Shown here in pieces: positions 56,354 to 64,000 of a DNA stretch of 64,000 nt. The position numbers were made by a program, and so were the translations under genes. Each line of letters starts with the position of its first letter. The first letter of the stretch is position 1. The stretch lies in the NCBI GenBank assembly GCA_036278735.1, contig DASUKM010000042.1, positions 5,076 through 69,075 of the forward strand, read 5' to 3'. The stretch comes from DASUKM01 sp036278735. Its GTDB lineage: Bacteria; Acidobacteriota; Vicinamibacteria; Vicinamibacterales; 2-12-FULL-66-21. A model generated the notes under the pieces. That model made no database searches. It was not told the origin of the DNA and worked only from the letters and a program-made list of their open reading frames with translations.

Positions 56354-57478
56354 CTATTTCGTCACCGCCGGCGGGGTGACCGTCCGGCCGCCGAGCCGCA
56401 GGCTGTAGCTTCCCAGCGCGATCGCCCCGGGGAAGGTCGCGTCTCCTTCGAGCCCCGTGTAGGGATCCGGCTTGCGGTTCCGATAGATCCCAATGGGCAC
56501 GCTGAAGGCCATCGTCTGCCGTCCGCGCGAGAGGCTGATGCCCGGCTCGACGAACATCTCCAGTCCCGGCCGCCGGAAGCCATGGCTGGCCCCAATCAGG
56601 TCGTAGCGCCGCTGCCCTTCGATCCGGTACGCCAGGGTCACGACCGCGAGCTTCCCGACGGGCATCGCCGTCCCGACGCGCGTCAGGTACTGATCGGGGA
56701 CGGAATTCACCAGCCGGCCCGTGGACGCTGCCGACGGCGTGGCGCCCGGCGGCAGCCGAGAGACGCTGACCGAGGGGGTGCCGTTGGTGTCGCGCGGGTT
56801 GGCGAGATAGCTCGCCGACCCGAAGAGCTGAAAGCGCCCGTACCGCCGGAAGCCCTGCACCTCCGCTTCGATCCCCCATCCGCCGTCCCCCGGCTGAATC
56901 GACTGATCGACGTAGCGCAGCATGTCGTTGCTGCCGCGGCTGTCCGGCAGCATGTCCTGCGCCTGATAGTTGCCGGTCGGCAGCTTCAGGCCACCGCCAA
57001 TCGCCAGGTTGCCGTCCGGATGGTTCGCGGTGTCGAACAGCCAGTAGCGCATCGACCCCGAGATGTCGCCGATCCCGCGGGCATCCTGCTGCGCGCGCGG
57101 TCCCGGTGTGGGAGAGGTCGGCGTCGGGATCGACCACGACGCGGCGACGAACGGCACGCCCGCCATCACGCTCAGCCGCGAGCTGATCGCGTAGCCGATC
57201 GTGAGGTCGGCGGCATACTGCCGGTTGATGACGTACGTGCCGAGCTCCTCGCGCTCCACCTGCCGCTCGTCGAGCCTGTAGTGCGTGTCGGACTTCAGCC
57301 CGCGCATCGCCACGCTGATCTGCCACTGCCCCGGCACGGCGTACGGACTGCCTGCCGCGCCAATCACGGGCGCGGTCTGTCTGATGAGCACTCACCCCTG
57401 GGCCCACGCACTCGGCACGCTCCCGGCCAGAAACGTCCATGCCGCCGCAACACCGACGAGGGTTTTGATTCTTGTCAT
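56354..57478 (-). pseudogene. Outer-membrane-type protein interrupted by TGA after its signal peptide
   Basis: From the ATG at 57478 the frame encodes a signal peptide (TLVGVAAAWTFLAGSVPSAW, then AQG). It then meets TGA at 57394-57392 and continues in the same frame for 345 more codons as VLIRQTAPVIGAAGSPYAVP and onwards. The remainder has alternating beta-strand pattern (GIGDISGSMRYWLFDTANHP, AVVTLAYRIEGQRRYDLI) typical of the MetA-phenol/transporter beta-barrel families. Either a nonsense mutation has inactivated export, or a GTG at 57391 initiates a form lacking a signal peptide. It lies 11 bp after the GH3 gene. Confidence 0.65.
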
Positions 57479-57508
57479 GGCTTTGGGCTTTAGGCTTTGG
57501 GCTTCAGG
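57479..57508. repeat. GGCTTTGGGCTTTA simple repeat (GH3 tail)
   Basis: Two iterations of GGCTTTGGGCTT overlap the end of the GH3 gene, encoding its terminal LKPKA, and run up to the start codon of the next gene. It is the third locus of this simple repeat. Confidence 0.7.
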
Positions 57509-59790
57509 ATGAAATCCTCTTTCATCCCGCCGACCATCGCCGTGAACGTGCCGGGCTCCACCGTCGGCTTCAGATCGGGCCCGATGAACGAGAGGTCGTC
57601 GCGCGTGAGATGGAAATGCAGCTCCTGGCTCGCGCCGGGGTCGAGCGTCACGCGCGCGAAGCGCTTCAGCCGCTTGACGGGAGGCGTGAGGCTGGCGACC
57701 TGGTCGGCGACGAACAGCTCGACGACCTCGGCGCCGGCTCGCTGCCCGGTGTTGCGCACGGTGACGGCTACGTCGATGGGCGTGTCCGGCGTCGCCGTCG
57801 CGGGGGTGACCGTGAGGCCGGAATAGCCGAACGTCGTGTAGCTCAGGCCGAATCCGAATTCGAACTGTGGACGGAAGGCCGACAACCCGAACGAGGTGTC
57901 CTGCTCCTCGAAGGCCTTGTGGTCGTAGGTGAGCAGCGCGTTCGGGTACCGCGGATAGGTGATCGGCAGCTTGCCGCTGGGATTGACGTCGCCGAACAGC
58001 ACGTCGGCGATCGCGGTCCCCCCTTCGAGCCCGGGATTGAGGCCGAGCACGATGCCGCGCATCGCATCGGCGACGGCGCTGATCACGCGCGGCCGCCCCT
58101 CGACGAGCACGAGCACCACCGTCTTGCCGGCGGCGGCCACCTCGCGCGCCAGCTCGAGCTGCGGCTCTGGCAGCGTGAGGTCGTCGATGTTGCCCGGCGT
58201 TTCGGCGTACGACTTTTCGCCGAGGCACAGCACGACGGCGTCTGCCTGCCGCGCGGCGCTCGCCGCGGCGGCCGCGTCGATCGGCTTGTCGTATTCGCTG
58301 CCCGGGACGTACGTCACGTTGGCCGTCCCGAGCCGCTTCTCGATCGCGCCCCGGATCGTCAGCCGATCCTTCGGGTACGCCGCCGCCCGATCGCCCTGCC
58401 ACGTGAGCGTCCATCCGTTGTCGAGCGACACCAGCGAATCAGCCGTGGGGCCGGTCACGAGCACGTGGCTGGCGGCCGCCAGCGGCAGCACGTGCTGCTC
58501 GTTCTTCAGCAGCACGATCGATTCGCGCGCCGCTTCCAGCGCGGTCGCGCGCGAGGCCGCCGATCCGACCTCGGTGCCCGACTGCGTCCCGCGCAGCGGA
58601 TCGGCGAACAATCCCAGACGCGCCTTCATCGTCAGGATGCGCGTGACCGCGTCGTCGACGCGGCTCATCGGGACGGCCCCTTCCTGCACGAGCTGCAGGA
58701 GCAGGTCGCTGAAGCGGTAGTCGCTCGGGACCATGCTCATGTCGATGCCGGCGAGGACCGCCATGCGGATCGCGTCCTTGTCGGTGGCGGCCACGTGGTG
58801 GATGGAGACGAGCTTCTCGATGTCCTGCCAGTCGGAATCGATGACGCCGTCGAACCCCAGCTCGCCGCGCAGCACGTCGATCAGCAGGTGATGGTTGACG
58901 TGGCCCGGCACGCCGTTGACCTCGCCCGAGTTGACCATCACGGCCAGCGCACCCGTCTTTACGCCGGTCGCGAACGACGGCAGGAAGTACTCGTGCATCG
59001 TGACGTCCGGAATCAGGGCCGGCGTGCGGTCGTGGCCGCTCCACGGGAAGCTGTAGCCGACGTAGTGCTTCAGCGTCGCGCCCACCTGCACGGGCGACGA
59101 TGGATCCGTGCCCTGATAGCCGCGAACGGTCGCGGCCCCCATCACGCTGGCGAGGTACGGGTCCTCCCCGAACGTCTCGTACAGGCGCGGCCAGAGCGGC
59201 TGGCGGCCGATATCGAGCACCGGCGAGAAGTTCCACGGAATGCCCGCCGCGCGCGTTTCGGCCGCGGTGATGCGGCTCCCCTCGAGCATCAGCTCCGGAT
59301 TCCAGGTCGCCGCCATCCCGATCGGCTGCGGGAACAGCGTGGCCCCCTCGATGTAATTGGCGCCGTGAATGGAGTCGATCCCGTAGACGACAGGGATCTT
59401 CAATCGCGTCTGCCCCGCGGCCCCCTGGATCGCCGTGATCAGCTCGTGCCATTTCGCGGGAGGCAGCGCCAGGTCCTTCACGTTCAGGAGGGCGCCCACC
59501 CCGTACTCGACGACCGCCTGGTGCAGCTTCGCGGGATCGATTTGCAGTGCCGCGTCCTGCCCGTCGGTCACCATCCCGATCTCGAGCTGCGTCATCTGGC
59601 CGACTTTTTCCTTCGGCGTCATCTGCGCGACGAGATCGCGCACACGCTGGGCGTCGGCTGCCGAGATCGCCGGGGAGGCCCCGAGCTGCTGCTGGAGAAA
59701 GGTCTGACTGTCGAGGACGGGGGTCGACGTCTGTGCGCCGGTCGGCGCCAGCGCCAGCGCGAGCACGGCGGCAAGAACACAAATTCGCAT
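57490..59790 (-). CDS. bglX: Exported beta-glucosidase, glycoside hydrolase family 3
   Basis: 766 aa, the length of BglX. A signal peptide (ICVLAAVLALALAPTGAQ) precedes the GH3 N-domain (VGQMTQLEIGMV, IPVVYGIDSIHGANYI) with the catalytic nucleophile region GFDGVIDSDWQDIEKL. The C-domain (IVLLKNEQHVLPLAAASHVL) and a fibronectin-III-like end (FGLSYTTFGYSGLTVTPATA) follow. Retaining GH3 enzymes release glucose from beta-glucosides in the periplasm. It sits between the Oar-like receptor and an outer-membrane-type protein, suggesting uptake and cleavage of plant or microbial glucans. Confidence 0.9.
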   Translation of the reverse strand: MRICVLAAVLALALAPTGAQTSTPVLDSQTFLQQQLGASPAISAADAQRVRDLVAQMTPKEKVGQMTQLEIGMVTDGQDAALQIDPAKLHQAVVEYGVGALLNVKDLALPPAKWHELITAIQGAAGQTRLKIPVVYGIDSIHGANYIEGATLFPQPIGMAATWNPELMLEGSRITAAETRAAGIPWNFSPVLDIGRQPLWPRLYETFGEDPYLASVMGAATVRGYQGTDPSSPVQVGATLKHYVGYSFPWSGHDRTPALIPDVTMHEYFLPSFATGVKTGALAVMVNSGEVNGVPGHVNHHLLIDVLRGELGFDGVIDSDWQDIEKLVSIHHVAATDKDAIRMAVLAGIDMSMVPSDYRFSDLLLQLVQEGAVPMSRVDDAVTRILTMKARLGLFADPLRGTQSGTEVGSAASRATALEAARESIVLLKNEQHVLPLAAASHVLVTGPTADSLVSLDNGWTLTWQGDRAAAYPKDRLTIRGAIEKRLGTANVTYVPGSEYDKPIDAAAAASAARQADAVVLCLGEKSYAETPGNIDDLTLPEPQLELAREVAAAGKTVVLVLVEGRPRVISAVADAMRGIVLGLNPGLEGGTAIADVLFGDVNPSGKLPITYPRYPNALLTYDHKAFEEQDTSFGLSAFRPQFEFGFGLSYTTFGYSGLTVTPATATPDTPIDVAVTVRNTGQRAGAEVVELFVADQVASLTPPVKRLKRFARVTLDPGASQELHFHLTRDDLSFIGPDLKPTVEPGTFTAMVGGMKEDFILKPKA

Positions 59791-59830
59791 GCGATGGGAA
59801 GGCGGCCGGTGGTCAATCGGCGTTGCGGTT

Positions 59831-59861
59831 CGCGAGGAGAACCTGCCGGGTCCTCCTCGCG
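59831..59861 (-). other. Hairpin between receptor and GH3 genes
   Basis: A perfect 9-bp stem CGCGAGGAG/CTCCTCGCG with a 13-nt loop. It has no T-run and probably modulates or protects the transcript linking the receptor to bglX rather than ending it. Confidence 0.4.
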
Positions 59862-59898
59862 CGTGTCCTCGTGAACGGGCCGAGACGGCCGTCCCGAA

Positions 59899-62800
59899 TC
59901 AGAATGTGAGCTTCAACCCGAACTGCACCTGCCGGGCGTCGCGCGTCCGCGTCGCCTGCCCGAACGCTCCGGACGGCGTGTACGACGCGATCGTCGTCTG
60001 GGTCGGGTCGAGCGTAACCGACTGCAGCGCCATGTTGTTGTTCAACTGGAAATCCAGGAAGTTGGTGTTGTTGAAGATGTTGAAGATCTGCAGCTGCAGC
60101 TGCACCTGCGCGCGCGGGCCGGCGTGCATCGTCTTGTAGAACGACATGTCGGTCTGGAACAGCCCGGGGCCGTGGCACGAGCCTCGCGGTTCGTCGCCGA
60201 GCGTGCCGAGCTGGAACCCGGTGAGCGTGTAGGCCGCCGGGTTGATGATCTGCTCAGGATTGTCGCTGTCGTTGGCGCGGCACGAGACGCCCGGCACCAT
60301 GTTCGGCCGCTGGTTGTCCGTGTAGCCCGTGCCCGACGGGCCGCCGTTGAGATTCGGGAGCCCACCCGTAAAGACGGTGAGGGCCTCGCCCGATGACGCC
60401 TGAACGATCGCGCCGATTTCCCAACCGCCCAGGAGCGCGGCCTTGACGCCGTGCTGCCCTTCCATCGTCGGTCCGGCCAGGACGAGCGCAGCGTTGAAGA
60501 CGTGCCGGCGGTCGGTGTTCGCGAGCCCGTCGTCGGCGCCAGGGTTGGCGGTGTCGAGGAGGGTCTCGTTCGCATCGAGGCTGCCCGAGCTGTTGTCGAG
60601 CGGCACGTTGGCCTTCGTCTTCGAGAGCGTGTACGAGGCCTCGAACTGTGACGCGCCCCAGCGGCTGATGATCTGCGTCTGGAGCGAGTGGTACATCGAG
60701 TGGCCGGTGTGCGTCCAGAAATTGATGCTCTTGTCGCCGAACACCCCGAACTGACGCAGCGCGCCGTCGGCCGGCGACGTGATCACGTACTCGAGACGGT
60801 CGTCGACGCCGTCGTGGTCGCTGTCGCCCGGCAGTACCTCGTTGGCGTTCTGCGTGCGCAGCAGGTCGACCCCCTTGTTGCCGACGTAGCCGATGTCCCA
60901 GGTCGTGTGCTTGAAGATCTCGCGTTGATACGAAATGTTCCACTGCCAGTTGTTCGGCGTCTTGGCCGCCTGCTCGCGCCCCGAGCTCGGCGACCCGATC
61001 GAGGTCCCGTAGCAGCCGTCACAGGGTTCCACGTTGGAATCGAGCGTCCGGACGCCGCTGACCGTCTTGATGAACGGGGGGTTGTTGCCGACGTTGAGGC
61101 CCGGGCTGAGGCGCTCGCGCAGGAAGAACTGCCCAAGACCGGCCCGGATCGCCGCCGTGCCATCACCGTGGAGATCCCACGCGACGCCCAGCCGCGGAGC
61201 GATGTTGTTGTAATCCTCGGGATACAGCGAGCGATTCGGTCCGGCCGTTCCGCCCAGTGCGCCGGCGTCCTGGCACCACGTCGTGCCCGGCACCTGCAAC
61301 AGGCCGTTACAGGGATCGCCGCCCAGCGACGGATCGAAGGTCGCCGGATCGAAGCTCATGATTTTGTTGTCGGCGGCGTACGGATTGTAGAACAGCGAAT
61401 AGCGCACGCCGTAGTCGACCGTGACGCGGGGCGTCGCCTTCCAGGAATCCGCCGCGTAGAACTCGAGGTCCTTCCAGCGCTGCGGCACCTGACGCTGCCC
61501 GGACGCTTCCGAGAAGCCCATCGTCATGTCCTTCAGCAGGAAGTCCGCGAGCACGTTGCCCGTTCCCGCGCCCCAGGCGGGCAGGCCGCCGGTGCCCCAG
61601 AAGGCGGAGTTCTCCGAGGACCCGTTGCCGAGCACGTCTTCGTTCTTGTGGTTCGTGCTGAAGAGCCCGCCGGCCTTCACCATGTGGTTGCCGAACACGA
61701 ACGTGTAGTCGTCTTTGAAGACGAACAGGTCCTGGTTGTTGTGGAACGGCGCTTCGTTCCACAACGCCCCGTAGCCGCCGCCGCCCCAGAAGATCGGATG
61801 CCCTTCCTGACCGGGATACTCGTGGCCGCTGCTGGGGAACACGGAGGGAATCAAGGAGTTGATCGTCGCGTTGAGGCCGGGATCGGTGCCGCCGCGGGTC
61901 ACCGTAATCTTGTTGGCCGAGTACGAGAACTGGAGGCTGTTGACCGCCTTGTTGCCGATGTTCTGGTTCAGCGAGGCGACAAACGACTTGCCGGGCTGAT
62001 CCCAGTTGGAGTCGACCGCCGGGAAGTCGTCGTCCCCCCAGAGATTGAGGTTATTGCTCGGCGAATCATTCGTCCAGGCGTCCTGCGTGTACCGGACCAT
62101 CAACCGCGAGCTGTTGCTGATCGTGTAGTCCAGCCGGACGTTCTCTTCGCGCCAGTTGATCGGCGAGTTCAGCGACGTGACCCAGTTGTTGCAGCTGCCG
62201 GCCGCCGGCGTCGTGTTCGGCAGCGGGTACAGGCTGAGGAGGGCCATGCCTCCGGGGCTGAGACGGTCGGCGGGAATCTTGTTGCCGGGAAACGGTTGGC
62301 CGGTGAGCGGATCGAGCGGGGCCGCAAGCGTGCAACCCGGGATCACCGGCCCGCTGAAATCGCCCACGCGTTCGGCCGCCGTCGGGACGAAGTCGTTCCG
62401 CACCGTTCCGCGAATCTCCCGGTTCCATTCCTCGGAGGCGAAGAACTGGAACTTGTCCTTGACGATCGGCCCCCCCAACGTCCAGCCGAAGTCGTTGCGC
62501 TTCAACTGGTCCTTGGGCTGGTTGGCCTTCTCGAGAAAATAGTTCTTCGCGTCGAGCGCATCGTTGCGCCCCGAGTAGAAGCCGCTGCCGTGGAACTCGT
62601 TCGTGCCCGAGCGCGTGACGATGTTGATCTGGGCGCCGCCGGACTGGCCGAACTCGGCGCTGTAGCTGTTGCGCAGGACCTTGAACTCCTCGATCGCGTC
62701 GACCGACGGATAGACGAGGATCGTCCGGTTCGACCCGACGTCGTTGTTGTTCGCGCCGTCCACGGTCCAGAGGTTCGAGGTGACGCCGCCGCCGCTGATC

Positions 62801-63342
62801 GACAGGTCGGAGCCGCCGAGCAGCCCCTTGTCCTTCACGTTGAGGAAGTCGGGGGCGCTCACGCCCGGCATCAGGGTGGCGAGCTGCAGGAAGTTGCGGC
62901 CGTTGAGCGGCAGCTCGCGGACCTGCTGTCCGGTGATGACGCCCGACACGTCGCCGCCGACGGTCTTGACGGGCGTGGACTCGGCCTGCACTGTGACGGT
63001 TTCCGACAGGGCGCCCTGCGCCAGCTGGAAGTTCATTTCGCGGTTGTCCGCGACGTTGAGGACGATGTCGGTGCGGGTCGCGGTCTTGAAGCCCTGGAGT
63101 TCGACGGTGACCGTGTAGCGCCCGACCGGCAACTCGCTGAAGGAATAGACGCCAGCCTCGTTGGTCGGCATCGTGCGCGTGAGGCCGGTATCGTGATTGG
63201 TAATGGTGACCGTGGCGCCCGGGACAATCGCGTGGGTCGGGTCGGTCACGGTGCCGCGGAGGGTGGCCGTCGTGCGCTGCGCGACTGCGGGGGCAGCCGT
63301 GAGTGCGAGGAGCGCGAACAGCAACAGCGAACGTTTCACCAT
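59899..63342 (-). CDS. Oar-like TonB-dependent receptor with carboxypeptidase regulatory domain
   Basis: 1147 aa outer-membrane receptor. Signal peptide LLLFALLALTAAPAVAQ, then an Ig-like regulatory domain (about 25-115; LRGTVTDPTHAIVPGATVTI). The plug follows (about 130-240; GQQVRELPLNGRNFLQLATL, DAIEEFKVLRNSYSAEFGQS, INIVTRSGTNEFHGSGFYSG), then a long beta-barrel ending in the outer-membrane signature FGLKLTF. It should import a large ligand with TonB energy. The ligand is unknown, but the adjacent GH3 enzyme suggests an oligosaccharide. Confidence 0.9.
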   Translation of the reverse strand: MVKRSLLLFALLALTAAPAVAQRTTATLRGTVTDPTHAIVPGATVTITNHDTGLTRTMPTNEAGVYSFSELPVGRYTVTVELQGFKTATRTDIVLNVADNREMNFQLAQGALSETVTVQAESTPVKTVGGDVSGVITGQQVRELPLNGRNFLQLATLMPGVSAPDFLNVKDKGLLGGSDLSISGGGVTSNLWTVDGANNNDVGSNRTILVYPSVDAIEEFKVLRNSYSAEFGQSGGAQINIVTRSGTNEFHGSGFYSGRNDALDAKNYFLEKANQPKDQLKRNDFGWTLGGPIVKDKFQFFASEEWNREIRGTVRNDFVPTAAERVGDFSGPVIPGCTLAAPLDPLTGQPFPGNKIPADRLSPGGMALLSLYPLPNTTPAAGSCNNWVTSLNSPINWREENVRLDYTISNSSRLMVRYTQDAWTNDSPSNNLNLWGDDDFPAVDSNWDQPGKSFVASLNQNIGNKAVNSLQFSYSANKITVTRGGTDPGLNATINSLIPSVFPSSGHEYPGQEGHPIFWGGGGYGALWNEAPFHNNQDLFVFKDDYTFVFGNHMVKAGGLFSTNHKNEDVLGNGSSENSAFWGTGGLPAWGAGTGNVLADFLLKDMTMGFSEASGQRQVPQRWKDLEFYAADSWKATPRVTVDYGVRYSLFYNPYAADNKIMSFDPATFDPSLGGDPCNGLLQVPGTTWCQDAGALGGTAGPNRSLYPEDYNNIAPRLGVAWDLHGDGTAAIRAGLGQFFLRERLSPGLNVGNNPPFIKTVSGVRTLDSNVEPCDGCYGTSIGSPSSGREQAAKTPNNWQWNISYQREIFKHTTWDIGYVGNKGVDLLRTQNANEVLPGDSDHDGVDDRLEYVITSPADGALRQFGVFGDKSINFWTHTGHSMYHSLQTQIISRWGASQFEASYTLSKTKANVPLDNSSGSLDANETLLDTANPGADDGLANTDRRHVFNAALVLAGPTMEGQHGVKAALLGGWEIGAIVQASSGEALTVFTGGLPNLNGGPSGTGYTDNQRPNMVPGVSCRANDSDNPEQIINPAAYTLTGFQLGTLGDEPRGSCHGPGLFQTDMSFYKTMHAGPRAQVQLQLQIFNIFNNTNFLDFQLNNNMALQSVTLDPTQTTIASYTPSGAFGQATRTRDARQVQFGLKLTF

Positions 63343-63383
63343 CGGACTCAGGCCTCCGAGCGTTCGTAAAGTTACTTAAGAAA

Positions 63384-63415
63384 GGAAATTATTTCCAGGT
63401 GGGGGTGCTTGTCAA
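63384..63415 (-). promoter_or_regulatory. Sigma-70 promoter of the receptor with an overlapping operator
   Basis: On the minus strand TTGACA (63415-63410, consensus) is followed after 16 bp by AATAAT (63393-63388, five of six matches to TATAAT). The -10 lies inside the palindrome GGAAAT-T-ATTTCC (63384-63396). A repressor bound there would block the -10. The start site should be near 63381, leaving a leader of about 38 nt. The AT-rich block stands out from surrounding DNA. Confidence 0.7.
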
Positions 63416-63506
63416 GAGTGTTTTAGTAAGTTTTTCCATCCCGCCCCGCTGGATTCCGGTAAGTCTCACGCCCCTGATGGTTTAGCTTGCGGTAGGATTC
63501 TTGGCC

Positions 63507-64000
63507 GTGACCCCCGATCGCCGCCGGCGCGCGCCCGCGGCCAGCCGTCCGCGCCGATTCCGTGCGGCCGGCATCGTGATCGCCGTCGTGCTGCTGCTCG
63601 CGGCGACCGCGCTGTGGCGGCGCCGCGCGGCGGCGCCCGCCCCGCCGGCCCCGCCGTTGAACGTGCTGCTCGTCACCATCGACACGCTGCGCGCCGACGC
63701 GCTCGGCGCGTACGGCAACCGCGCCGCGCAGACGCCCTGGATCGATCGGCTCGCCGCCGGAGGCGTGCGGTTCGATCGCGCGCACGCGCAGACGGTCGTC
63801 ACGCTGCCCTCGCATGCCACCATTCTGTCGGGGCTGTATCCACAGGAACACGGCGTCCGCGACAACGCGGGCTACCGCTTTCCGCAGTCGCGCGACACGC
63901 TCGCGACGATCCTGAAGGCGCGCGGCTACCGGACGGCGGCCTTCATCAGCGGCTTTCCACTCGACGCGCGCTTCGGCCTCGCGCGCGGGTTCGACGTCTA
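63507..64000 (+). CDS. Sulfatase/alkaline phosphatase superfamily protein, N-terminal part
   Basis: The first ~164 codons of a membrane-anchored protein, cut by the window edge. A basic start and one transmembrane helix (AAGIVIAVVLLLAATALW) precede the catalytic domain (NVLLVTIDTLRADALGAYGN), with metal-binding Asp in TIDTLR. The position normally holding the formylglycine cysteine reads VTLPSHATILSGLYPQ, so Thr replaces Cys. GTG at 63507 is chosen because AGGA lies 9 bases upstream and an in-frame TAG is at 63483. Relatives often carry C-terminal TPR repeats, which cannot be seen here. Confidence 0.85.
   Translation, partial: MTPDRRRRAPAASRPRRFRAAGIVIAVVLLLAATALWRRRAAAPAPPAPPLNVLLVTIDTLRADALGAYGNRAAQTPWIDRLAAGGVRFDRAHAQTVVTLPSHATILSGLYPQEHGVRDNAGYRFPQSRDTLATILKARGYRTAAFISGFPLDARFGLARGFDV

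Noticed and set aside
57392..57394. TGA as a selenocysteine codon
   Set aside because: It is not at a catalytic position, no SECIS-like hairpin stands out just after it, and outer-membrane barrels do not use selenocysteine.

Overview
The window is GC-rich, gene-dense DNA that reads as a chromosome segment of an Acidobacteriota bacterium, most likely class Vicinamibacteria (subdivision 6). This is inferred from family content: two orphan MacB/FtsX-type permeases of the acidobacterial ADOP kind, a VWFA-related acidobacterial domain protein, an Oar-like TonB-dependent receptor with an N-terminal carboxypeptidase regulatory domain, and two CRTAC1-type FG-GAP/ASPIC-UnbV proteins. No rRNA, transposase, integrase, phage gene or CRISPR array is visible.

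Layout. 1-0.9 kb: the 5' end of a Ku gene and a small secreted protein. 1.2-9.4 kb: tRNA-Leu(UAG), then a housekeeping run tig-clpP-clpX-lon-engB-rho. 9.4-9.95 kb: four tandem copies of a hairpin element and a second, synonymously diverged copy of the rho 3' end. 9.95-24.8 kb: mostly exported proteins (retropepsin-like protease, nucleotidyltransferase with a small partner, VWFA protein, Tat-exported flavoprotein, M20 peptidase, esterase-like protein coupled to a PQQ-type sugar dehydrogenase, cupin protein, spermidine synthase-like membrane protein, aldo/keto reductase). 24.8-29.3 kb: rpmE and an mrfA-mrfB (yprA-yprB) DNA repair pair. 29.6-33.3 kb: a very large secreted multidomain protein. 33.2-40.1 kb: a tight six-gene minus-strand operon (isoprenylcysteine methyltransferase-like protein, ADOP permease, alpha/beta hydrolase, DUF547, SDR, AGCS symporter). 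40.3-48 kb: ferric reductase-like membrane protein, glutaminyl cyclase, second ADOP permease, a leucine-rich secreted protein, a second esterase-like paralogue and a nitrilase-family hydrolase. 48.1-56.2 kb: a translationally coupled three-gene operon encoding a membrane-anchored pentaheme cytochrome/TPR protein and two CRTAC1 proteins. 56.3-63.3 kb: an outer-membrane-type protein interrupted by a stop codon, a GH3 beta-glucosidase, and an Oar-like receptor behind a near-consensus sigma-70 promoter that overlaps a palindrome. The last 0.5 kb begins a sulfatase-superfamily protein.

The genes suggest a heterotrophic, polymer- and sugar-processing bacterium with heavy investment in export, outer-membrane uptake and periplasmic redox chemistry. 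The most unusual content is not a gene. It is the density of short non-coding repeat families (a double-hairpin element arrayed at the rho stop codon, a 109-bp MITE-like pair, several palindromic REP-like units, and two simple-repeat families), several of which have been absorbed in frame into proteins.
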